A stretch of 11,080 bases of DNA from Ahrensia sp. Its GTDB lineage: Bacteria > Pseudomonadota > Alphaproteobacteria > Rhizobiales > Rhizobiaceae. The notes beneath the pieces are model-generated. The model was not told the DNA's origin. It worked only from the letters and a program-made list of their open reading frames with translations, and ran no database searches. The translations under genes and the position numbers were made by a program. The stretch lies in assembly GCA_002698425.1 (NCBI GenBank), contig NZXU01000041.1, forward strand, positions 1-11,080, in the 5' to 3' direction. Numbering within the stretch: the stretch's first letter is position 1; the number at the start of each line of letters is the position of its first letter. Shown one piece after another: positions 1 to 5,006 of this stretch.

Positions 1-336
1 GCGGGTCTGCGGCATCGGGCCGTCGGCGGCCGAAACCACCAGGATCGCGCCGTCCATCTGCGCAGCGCCGGTGATCATGTTCTTCACATAGTCGGCGTGG
101 CCCGGGCAGTCGACGTGGGCGTAGTGGCGGGCGTCGGTCTCGTATTCGACATGCGCCGTCGAGATGGTGATGCCGCGCGCCTTTTCTTCCGGCGCCGCGT
201 CGATCTGGTCATAGGCCTTGAAGTCGCCGAAATACTTCGTGATCGCCGCCGTCAGCGACGTCTTGCCGTGGTCGACGTGACCGATCGTGCCGATGTTCAC
301 ATGCGGCTTGTTGCGCTCAAACTTACCCTTCGCCAT
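1..336 (-). CDS. tuf: Elongation factor Tu, N-terminal part (3' end outside window)
   Basis: EF-Tu is the GTPase that carries aminoacyl-tRNA to the ribosomal A site in the cytoplasm. The 112 visible codons are most of the G domain. The P-loop GHVDHGKT is at residues 19-26, the switch I segment ARGITIST at about 53-60, and [12 protein letters not shown] (G3, switch II) at about 77-88. The loop between P-loop and switch I is short ([14 protein letters not shown]), as in Hyphomicrobiales and Rhodobacterales EF-Tu; longer versions occur in E. coli. The ATG has a ribosome binding site, AGGAAAAG, a few bases upstream. The gene continues past position 1, so the tRNA-binding domains are not visible. 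It lies downstream of tRNA-Gly genes on the same strand, matching the widespread tRNA-tuf arrangement. Identity is essentially certain; whether a second tuf copy exists elsewhere cannot be seen. Confidence 0.98.
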   Translation of the reverse strand, partial: MAKGKFERNKPHVNIGTIGHVDHGKTSLTAAITKYFGDFKAYDQIDAAPEEKARGITISTAHVEYETDARHYAHVDCPGHADYVKNMITGAAQMDGAILVVSAADGPMPQTR

Positions 337-365
337 GTAACTTTTCCTGTCTCTTTGGGTGGCTG

Positions 366-383
366 AACATGGGACCCCATGTT
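366..383 (-). promoter_or_regulatory. Perfect palindrome / hairpin in the tuf leader
   Basis: The spacer between tRNA-Gly(CCC) and tuf (337-472) contains AACATGGG-AC-CCCATGTT, a perfect 18-base dyad 30 bases upstream of the tuf start codon. As RNA it would fold into a 7-bp stem with a four-base loop in the untranslated leader. It has no U-tract, so it is not an intrinsic terminator. It could be an mRNA-stability or processing hairpin separating tRNA and tuf transcripts, or a protein-binding site. The rest of this spacer shows only the tuf ribosome binding site and a weak GC-rich stem at 432-449. The symmetry is seen directly; the function is inferred. Confidence 0.45.
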
Positions 384-472
384 TGGCCGGGGGACATAAG
401 GCTTTAGACCGCCAACCGCAAGACCAAATCGCCGCCGCGGTGCGGGCGGTTCTGAAGGCTGCTCGGGAAAAC

Positions 473-546
473 TGGAGCGGGTGAAGGGAATCGAACCCTC
501 GTCGTAAGCTTGGGAAGCTTCTGCTCTGCCATTGAGCTACACCCGC
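473..546 (-). tRNA. tRNA-Gly, anticodon CCC
   Basis: This 74-base tRNA reads glycine codon GGG. The acceptor stem is GCGGGTG paired with CACCCGC, followed by discriminator U and an encoded CCA (473-475 on the plus strand). The D arm is GCTC/GAGC. The T arm carries the standard TTCGATT loop on GAGGG/CCCTT. The anticodon loop TTCCCAA places CCC at positions 34-36. A G-A mismatch closes the anticodon stem at 27-43 and is shared with the other tRNA-Gly of the window. The two differ at 13 of 74 positions by my alignment, which fits an old duplication. It lies between tuf and the YeeE-type transporter. Confidence 0.95.
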
Positions 547-556
547 GCCGCCGCGA

Positions 557-586
557 CAGATATCCATGCTTGCCGCGATTTGACAA
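557..586 (-). promoter_or_regulatory. Possible promoter of tRNA-Gly(CCC)
   Basis: On the minus strand, TTGTCA (581-586) matches the -35 consensus at five of six positions. A weak -10 (TATCTG at 557-562, spacer 18, or GATATC at 559-564, spacer 16) follows and would start transcription just upstream of the tRNA 5' end at 546. The -35 is good and the -10 poor, so this is tentative. The alternative is read-through from the upstream tRNA-Tyr/tRNA-Gly unit across the antisense of the transporter gene. Confidence 0.3.
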
Positions 587-623
587 TAGCGTTTCGCGTA
601 TCCGCGCCGTCCCGTTCAAATTC

Positions 624-659
624 AAGAATTGCCATATTTCAATTCTTCGCCGAATATGG
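624..659. promoter_or_regulatory. Overlapping inverted repeats upstream of the YeeE-type gene (candidate operator)
   Basis: Two inverted repeats are interleaved here. AAGAATTG (624-631) and CAATTCTT (640-647) form a perfect 8-bp repeat with an 8-base spacer. CCATATT (632-638) and AATATGG (653-659) form a perfect 7-bp repeat with a 14-base spacer. The segment is AT-rich against a GC-rich background and covers a possible promoter (TTGCCA at 629-634, weak -10 near 652-657), 60 bases before the transporter start. This is a plausible repressor site for the transporter gene. AT-rich dyads are typical of ArsR-type sulfur-responsive repressors (BigR/SqrR), but no such regulator is in the window. The geometry is seen; the function is inferred. 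Confidence 0.4.
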
Positions 660-718
660 CCCCGCACGGCCGCTCAGGCTCCCTGCCCGCGGCGTCCGCG
701 CACGGGAGGAGACTGCAA

Positions 719-1813
719 ATGATTGAGACCTGGCGGGAGGCCGTGGTGGAATCCGCGGCATTCTATGTCGGCTGGGGCGGCCTGCTGATCGGCCTTGCCT
801 TCGGCTACCTCGTTTACGTAACGAATTTCTGCACTATGGGGTCCATTTCGGACATCCTTTCCTTTGGCAGCTACAACCGCTTTCGCGCATGGCTGCTGGC
901 CTGCGCCGTGGCGATCCTCGGCGTCGCCGGGATCGGGATGCTCGGCGTCGCCGACATGTCCGAATCGATGTACCAGACGCCCGCGCTGGCATGGGCGGCC
1001 AATATTTTCGGCGGGCTGATCTTCGGTTTCGGCATGGTGTTCGCCGGCGGCTGCATCAGCCGCAACCTCGTCCGCGCGGGCGGCGGCGACTTGCGCTCCA
1101 TCGTCGTGCTGCTGATAACCGGTATCTTCGCCTTCATGACGATCGGCGGCATTCTCGGCCCGTTGCGCCTCCTCGTCTTCGATCCCGGCACCTACGACCT
1201 GTCGCAGGCCGGAATGGAGACCCAGCATATCGGCGAGGCCGTCTCGGTCGTCTCCGGCCTGTCGCTGGAAACCGCGAAACTGGCGACCGTCATCGTCATC
1301 GCCGGCGCGTTGCTGATCTACTGCTTCAAGGACGCCGCCTTCCGCGCGTCCGGGCGCGATGTCGTCGCCGGGCTCGGCATCGGCCTGTGCATCGTCGCGG
1401 GCTGGTTCCTGACCGGGCTCGCGGCGGATGAATTCGCGGACATTCCCGTGCAGCTGATCTCGCTGTCCTATGTGCGCCCGACGGGCGACACGATCGACTA
1501 CCTGATGCGCTACACCGCGCTCGGACCGCCCGGCTTCGGCGTGGTGACGACCGCCGGCGCGCTTCTCGGCGGCTTCCTCGGCGCCGCCCGCCTGGGACGT
1601 CTCGGCCTGACCAGCTTCGCCGACGCGCAGGATTCGCTGCGCAACATGTTCGGCGCGGCGCTGATGGGGATCGGCGGCGTGCTGGCTCTCGGTTGCACGG
1701 TGGGTCAGGCACTGACGGGCTTCTCGACGCTCGCCATCGGCTCGGCGATCACCTTCATCTCGATCGTGATCGGCGGCATTGCCGGCGTAAAAACGATCGA
1801 GAGATTCGCGTAA
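719..1813 (+). CDS. YeeE/YedE family membrane protein, probable sulfur-compound (thiosulfate-type) transporter
   Basis: This 364-residue, strongly hydrophobic protein has many glycine-rich transmembrane helices and belongs to the YeeE/YedE (Sulf_transp) family, whose characterised members (TsuA/YeeE) import thiosulfate through the inner membrane. The family's three conserved cysteine motifs are present: NFCTMG (Cys38), AGGCISRNLVR (Cys112) and LALGCTVGQ (Cys326). In the known transporter such cysteines line the substrate path. Length fits a full two-repeat protein (about 350 residues). I chose the ATG at 719 because GGGAGGA lies eight bases before it; an upstream in-frame ATG at 629 would add a non-hydrophobic stretch and run through the inverted repeats. 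No TusA/SirA-like partner gene is adjacent, so the substrate could be thiosulfate, another sulfur species or selenium. The gene is opposite in strand to the tRNA genes on both sides. Confidence 0.9.
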   Translation: MIETWREAVVESAAFYVGWGGLLIGLAFGYLVYVTNFCTMGSISDILSFGSYNRFRAWLLACAVAILGVAGIGMLGVADMSESMYQTPALAWAANIFGGLIFGFGMVFAGGCISRNLVRAGGGDLRSIVVLLITGIFAFMTIGGILGPLRLLVFDPGTYDLSQAGMETQHIGEAVSVVSGLSLETAKLATVIVIAGALLIYCFKDAAFRASGRDVVAGLGIGLCIVAGWFLTGLAADEFADIPVQLISLSYVRPTGDTIDYLMRYTALGPPGFGVVTTAGALLGGFLGAARLGRLGLTSFADAQDSLRNMFGAALMGIGGVLALGCTVGQALTGFSTLAIGSAITFISIVIGGIAGVKTIERFA

Positions 1814-1838
1814 GGCTGGAAAACGGAGCGATGCAGTC

Positions 1839-1912
1839 TGGAGCGGGTAGCGGGAATCGAACCCGCATATTCAGCTTGGAAGGCTGCTGCTCTACCATTG
1901 AGCTATACCCGC
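1839..1912 (-). tRNA. tRNA-Gly, anticodon TCC
   Basis: This 74-base tRNA has an encoded CCA. The acceptor stem is GCGGGTA/TACCCGC, and the D arm is GCTC/GAGC around AATGGTA. The anticodon loop CTTCCAA gives anticodon TCC (reads GGA and GGG). The T arm is GCGGG/CCCGC with loop TTCGATT. It begins 24 bases downstream of tRNA-Tyr on the same strand and is almost certainly in the same transcript. This corresponds to the conserved tRNA-Tyr/tRNA-Gly pair that precedes tuf in many Proteobacteria. Confidence 0.96.
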
Positions 1913-1936
1913 CCGCGGGGTCGTGTGCCGGGCCAG

Positions 1937-2021
1937 TGGTGGAGGAGGTTGGATTCGAACCAACGTAGCCATAGGCAACGGATTTACAGTCCGTCCGTTT
2001 TAACCACTCACGCACTCCTCC
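1937..2021 (-). tRNA. tRNA-Tyr, anticodon GTA
   Basis: This 85-base class II tRNA has a long variable arm, as tyrosine tRNAs do. The acceptor stem GGAGGAG pairs with CTCCTCC, followed by A and an encoded CCA. The anticodon loop CTGTAAA gives GTA, and the T arm carries GGTTCGAATCC. It is the first gene of a short tRNA-Tyr/tRNA-Gly(TCC) transcription unit with a good promoter 49 bases upstream. Confidence 0.97.
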
Positions 2022-2069
2022 GTTCACTGGCACCGGAGGCACAACAGCAGCCTTGCGACCGCGATGCGC

Positions 2070-2098
2070 CTTATGGCGGGACGGCTATGGCCTGTCAA
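2070..2098 (-). promoter_or_regulatory. Sigma70-type promoter of the tRNA-Tyr/tRNA-Gly unit
   Basis: On the minus strand a perfect -35 TTGACA (2093-2098) is followed, after exactly 17 bases, by CATAAG (2070-2075), a four-of-six match to the -10 consensus. Transcription would start near 2063, leaving a leader of about 40 bases before tRNA-Tyr. The consensus -35 and ideal spacing suit a strongly expressed stable-RNA gene. Confidence 0.7.
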
Positions 2099-2204
2099 CA
2101 CGCCTGTCTGCGTTTTTCGGGTCAAAGCTGCGGCGAATGAAATGAAGCCGTTTCTCCGGTCCGATTCTCGTGTCGGAAAGCGGCCGATGTCTCCTCTCGA
2201 GTAA

Positions 2205-2221
2205 CCGTAAGATACTTGCGG
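2205..2221. promoter_or_regulatory. Imperfect palindrome upstream of the first TetR gene (candidate autoregulatory operator)
   Basis: CCGTAAG-ATA-CTTGCGG is a 17-base dyad with 6 of 7 arm positions complementary and a three-base centre. It ends 48 bases before the TetR start codon. Size, symmetry and placement are typical of TetR-family operators, which often lie over the regulator's own promoter. No convincing -35/-10 pair could be assigned here. The rest of the 2022-2269 gap holds the tRNA promoter and nothing else I recognise. Confidence 0.35.
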
Positions 2222-2269
2222 CGTCGGCGAAGCTGCCCGATAGCAGACGCAGGGAGAGAGGCTTCGAAG

Positions 2270-2902
2270 ATGAGCGATCAGGCCCAGGACAAGAAAGCCC
2301 AGATACTGAACGCCGCCGCCGCCGTCCTGGCGAAAAGCGGGGTGCAGCGGCTTTCCTTCGACAATATCGCCTATGAAGCCGGCCTGTCGCGCCAACTGGT
2401 CCGCTACTACTATTCCGACCTCGACGCCTTGATGGTCGAACTGTGCGACCATCTCGCCGGTATCTATTACAAGCTGCTGATCGGCGGCATCCTGGAGGTC
2501 AAGAAGGTCGAGCGGCTCGACTTCTTCCTCGACTTCTTCTTCGATCTCGCCGACGGGCACCCCATGCCCATCAACCTCGAGACCTATGACGCGCTGGTCG
2601 CCTATTCCGTCGGCGCGCCGCAGTTAAAGGTTCGGATGTGCGACCAGTACCGGACGCTCGGCCAGGCCGTCGTTCACGAACTGGCGATCGCCCATCCCGA
2701 ACTCGGCAAGGCGGCCTGCGAGGAACTGTCCTTCATGTTCGTCTCGATGATGCACGCGCATTGGAGCTTCGTCGCGAGCCTTGGCTACTCGCGCGACCAC
2801 AGCCGGCTCGCCCGCAAGGCCATCGACCGGCTGATAAAGTCCTATCTCGCCGACTCCTCCGACGTGCCCGTTATCGAAAGGCCGTGGTCGCGGGAGGCGT
2901 GA
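2270..2902 (+). CDS. TetR family transcriptional regulator (orphan)
   Basis: This 210-residue cytoplasmic DNA-binding protein has an N-terminal TetR domain at about residues 8-55, with helix-turn-helix LSFDNIAYEAGLSRQLVRYYY at about 28-48, ending in the typical aromatic run before the ligand-binding half. The C-terminal all-helical region (about 60-200) would bind a small ligand and dimerise; I do not recognise its subfamily. The start at 2270 gives a normal N-terminus and has GGGAGAGAGG upstream; an in-frame ATG at 2216 would add an arginine-rich tail and overlap the putative operator. No structural gene is divergent or directly downstream, so its target is unclear. Self-regulation through the dyad at 2205-2221 is plausible, and the YeeE-type transporter is one possible distant target. 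Confidence 0.9.
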   Translation: MSDQAQDKKAQILNAAAAVLAKSGVQRLSFDNIAYEAGLSRQLVRYYYSDLDALMVELCDHLAGIYYKLLIGGILEVKKVERLDFFLDFFFDLADGHPMPINLETYDALVAYSVGAPQLKVRMCDQYRTLGQAVVHELAIAHPELGKAACEELSFMFVSMMHAHWSFVASLGYSRDHSRLARKAIDRLIKSYLADSSDVPVIERPWSREA

Positions 2903-3043
2903 CCGCGACCATGGCCTAACGAAGTTCCGTAACGTAATTAATGCTCGTTAAAACAACGGCGTAGGACGTCCGGTTCAACCGGCCGCGGCGTCCGGCTCCG
3001 CCCCGCTTGAGCGGCGACGAGGGCCGATTCCCGATTTGGGGCA

Positions 3044-3073
3044 CCGAAAGCGGTTTTCGGTCGTTTTTCTTTT
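3044..3073 (+). terminator. Probable intrinsic terminator after the first TetR gene
   Basis: The stem CCGAAA (3044-3049) pairs with TTTCGG (3055-3060) over a five-base loop, followed directly by a T-rich tract (tcgtttttctttt). The stem is short, but the T-tract is strong for this GC-rich genome. It lies 140 bases beyond the TetR stop codon, so it would end the TetR transcript with a long 3' untranslated region or end an unseen small RNA. It also insulates the downstream secreted-protein gene. Confidence 0.5.
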
Positions 3074-3204
3074 TGAAAAATTTTCGCGCCGGATATCGCG
3101 CCATTTTGTTCGCTTGGCGCAGATTCCGCTTTGCTATCGGAAAATAGCCGGTAGGCGGATCCTTATACTTAATTTTTCGTTAAGAAAAATACACCCGCTG
3201 ACAA

Positions 3205-3232
3205 TTGACGACATCCCAAATCCAATCATCCT
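3205..3232 (+). promoter_or_regulatory. Possible sigma70 promoter of the VPLPA-CTERM gene
   Basis: TTGACG (3205-3210) matches -35 at five of six positions. After 16 bases, CATCCT (3227-3232) gives a weak -10. Transcription would start near 3240, leaving about 50 bases of leader with the dyad TTTCG-CT-CGAAA and the ribosome binding site AAGGGG (3278-3283). A weaker alternative is a sigma54-like GG-N10-GC element at 3116-3129. Neither is certain. Confidence 0.3.
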
Positions 3233-3292
3233 AGCTGCCGAGAAGTGATTTCGCTCGAAAGACGATGGTTGGGAGTCAAGGGGTAAATCGAT

Positions 3293-3931
3293 ATGTTCTC
3301 ACGACTAAAAATGTACGCCGCAATTTTACTTTGGGCGGCCAGTATTACGACGATGAGCCATGCAGCGACGATTGTCAGCACGGTGGGTGTACCGCCATCC
3401 GGCTGCAGTACGGTCGATGGTTGTCCTACAGGCGCATCTCAACCTGATTTGAGCGGAACCCTCACCGGTGGCTTCATCAGCAGCGACTTCACCTGGGCGC
3501 ATTCATTCGGTGTCATAACAGATACGATCCTGTCGGCCACGCTCACGCTCGACATCATCGACGCCGACGGCGGCAATCTGAATGTCTATGTCGGCAATTC
3601 GAGCGGCGCACCGGTCGGGATGTTCGACCCGGCCGGAAACAATTCCGGTGGCGGTCCCGGTCCGTGGCGCGTCCCTGGTGATCCGTATGATCCGGTCATG
3701 ACGGTCGTCTTGTCGAGTTCGATATTCTCCGAACTTGCGGATGGCATGATCACCTTCTTCGGCGACAATATCAGTTTGGGTATCTGGGGAACCAACACGG
3801 CCACCCTGACTATCGAGACCACCGGCGGGACGTCCACAGTTCCCGTTCCCGCCGCCCTGCCGCTCCTGGCGACGGCGTTCGGCGGATTGGGCTTCCTCGG
3901 CTGGCGCAGGCGGCGTTCCGCCTCGGCCTGA
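3293..3931 (+). CDS. Secreted protein with VPLPA-CTERM sorting tail
   Basis: This 212-residue exported protein has three parts. Residues 1-24 are a Sec signal peptide (basic start, hydrophobic core, SHA before the likely cleavage site). The mature middle (about 25-180) is rich in Thr, Ser, Gly and Asp, predicted mainly beta, with a close Cys38/Cys44 pair. The C-terminus (183-212) is a VPLPA-CTERM tail: VPVPAALPLL, a hydrophobic helix with GGLGFLGW, then RRRR. Such tails are recognised and processed by a dedicated exosortase/archaeosortase-type membrane transpeptidase and occur on surface or biofilm-matrix proteins. No exosortase gene is in the window, so it must be elsewhere. The middle resembles no enzyme I recognise. 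ATG 3293 is supported by AAGGGG nine bases upstream. Its 5' end is notably AT-richer than neighbouring genes. A terminator follows at once. Confidence 0.85.
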   Translation: MFSRLKMYAAILLWAASITTMSHAATIVSTVGVPPSGCSTVDGCPTGASQPDLSGTLTGGFISSDFTWAHSFGVITDTILSATLTLDIIDADGGNLNVYVGNSSGAPVGMFDPAGNNSGGGPGPWRVPGDPYDPVMTVVLSSSIFSELADGMITFFGDNISLGIWGTNTATLTIETTGGTSTVPVPAALPLLATAFGGLGFLGWRRRRSASA

Positions 3932-3954
3932 GGCAACAAACCCCATGACATGAA

Positions 3955-3983
3955 GAAAAAGCGGCCGTCCGGGCCGCTTTTTC
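3955..3983. terminator. Strong bidirectional intrinsic terminator
   Basis: GAAAAAGCGGCC (3955-3966) pairs perfectly with GGCCGCTTTTTC (3972-3983) around a five-base loop: a 12-bp stem with a T-run on each strand. It begins 23 bases after the stop of the secreted-protein gene. On the plus strand it ends that transcript and separates it from rlmB. The rest of the gap to rlmB (3984-4073) shows only a small dyad CGGCT-AC-AGCCG at 4057-4068. Confidence 0.92.
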
Positions 3984-4073
3984 ATTTTGGTCGGATGCAA
4001 ACCGGTGGTCTGCCGGCAGAATCACGTCGGAAACACGGTGCTTTGCGTCCCGAAATCGGCTACAGCCGCCCGC

Positions 4074-4916
4074 ATGATCGACAAAAGACGAAAAAGTACC
4101 GGCAAGGAAGCCACCAGCGGCGGCGGCAAGGACGGGCATTACGCGCGGCTTCGCCGGGCGCATCGTGCCGCCAATCCGCCGGAACCCTCCGACGGCCGGG
4201 TCGTCCTTTACGGCCTGCACACGGTCAAGGCGGCGATGGAGAACCCGGCGCGCAGGAAACTGCGCCTGCTGGCGACCCGCAACGGCCTGCCGCGCCTCGA
4301 GCTCGACGACGAGACGCTGGCGCTTTGCCCGCCGGAGATCGTCGAGCCGAGGGAGATCGACCGTCTTGTCGGCGAAGGCGCGGTGCATCAGGGCGTCGCG
4401 CTGGAAACCATGCCGCTCCAGCCCAAGCGGCTCGACGCGCTCGGCGATGTCGACCTCGTCCTCGTGCTCGACCAGGTGACCGATCCGCACAATGTCGGCG
4501 CGATCCTGCGCTCGGCCGTCGCCTTCAACGCCGGCGCACTGGTGACGACCGCCCGCCACAGCCCCGTCGAATCGGGCGTTCTCGCCAAGGCCGCCTCTGG
4601 CGCGCTCGAACATATCGACCATATCGAGGTCCGCAACCTTGCAGAGGCGCTGGAGGCCCTCTCAAAGAGCGGCTTTCAGACCGTCGGGCTCGATTCGGAA
4701 GGCCCCGCCATCATCGAGAAGTCGATTTCGGCCCAAAAGGTGGCGCTGGTGCTCGGCGCGGAGGGCAAGGGCCTGCGCCAGAAGACGCGCGAGACGGTCG
4801 ACGTGCTGGCGCGCCTCGACATGCCCGGCGCGATCCGCTCGCTGAACGTCTCCAACGCGGCCGTGCTGTCGCTTTACGTCGCCCGGCACGCTATGGTGGA
4901 AAGCGGGAATCGCTGA
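4074..4916 (+). CDS. rlmB: 23S rRNA (guanosine-2'-O-) methyltransferase RlmB (SpoU/TrmH family)
   Basis: RlmB uses SAM to methylate the 2'-hydroxyl of G2251 (E. coli numbering) in the peptidyl-transferase region of 23S rRNA. The 280-residue protein has a basic, disordered tail (1-35), a small substrate-binding domain beginning VVLYGLHTVKAAM (about 43-55) with VHQGVAL (104-110), and a SPOUT methyltransferase domain from about 128. The three SpoU motifs are intact: DPHNVGAILRSA (Asn140, Arg146), LVLGAEGKGLR (Glu230) and SLNVSNAAVLSLY (Asn258, Ser260, Asn261). ATG 4074 lacks a clear Shine-Dalgarno sequence; the next in-frame ATG upstream, at 3987, lies at the terminator and is unlikely. The paralogue TrmH/TrmL cannot be fully excluded, but the N-terminal domain and linkage to tRNA-Tyr/tRNA-Gly/tuf favour RlmB. 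Confidence 0.93.
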   Translation: MIDKRRKSTGKEATSGGGKDGHYARLRRAHRAANPPEPSDGRVVLYGLHTVKAAMENPARRKLRLLATRNGLPRLELDDETLALCPPEIVEPREIDRLVGEGAVHQGVALETMPLQPKRLDALGDVDLVLVLDQVTDPHNVGAILRSAVAFNAGALVTTARHSPVESGVLAKAASGALEHIDHIEVRNLAEALEALSKSGFQTVGLDSEGPAIIEKSISAQKVALVLGAEGKGLRQKTRETVDVLARLDMPGAIRSLNVSNAAVLSLYVARHAMVESGNR

Positions 4917-5006
4917 CCCATTTTGGCCCGAATTGTGCCACATGGGTCGCTCCGACACTCCGCGGGGACGGATCTGCGGAACAGTTCCGAGGGAAAGGAA
5001 TCAAGC

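Larger units (their letters stand above)
2903..3292. other. 390-base AT-rich intergenic region
   Basis: No convincing gene lies between the TetR gene and the VPLPA-CTERM gene. The region is clearly richer in A and T than its surroundings, mainly from 3055 on. It holds a hairpin with a T-tract (3044-3073) and a second interleaved pair of inverted repeats: CTTAA (3168-3172) with TTAAG (3180-3184), and ATTTTT (3172-3177) with AAAAAT (3185-3190). It also has a weak GG-N10-GC sigma54-like site (3116-3129), a possible sigma70 promoter (3205-3232), and a small dyad TTTCG-CT-CGAAA (3249-3260) in the putative leader. Short open frames in it lack good start signals and recognisable products. Confidence 0.5.

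Noticed and set aside
432..449. GC stem CCGCC/GGCGG between tRNA-Gly(CCC) and tuf as a terminator
   Set aside because: The stem is only five pairs with no T-run on the minus strand, so it is more likely chance in GC-rich DNA.
674..1228. 184-codon minus-strand frame opposite the YeeE-type gene
   Set aside because: It is a His/Ala/Gln-rich shadow of a membrane protein gene with no start signal or homologous pattern.
473..2021. Integrative element using the tRNA genes as attachment site
   Set aside because: No integrase, no element genes other than one transporter, and both tRNA copies are complete, diverged genes rather than a tRNA and a 3'-end fragment.
2024..2560. 178-codon minus-strand frame opposite the first TetR gene
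   Set aside because: It is antisense to a well-supported gene, overlaps the tRNA promoter, and shows no domain.
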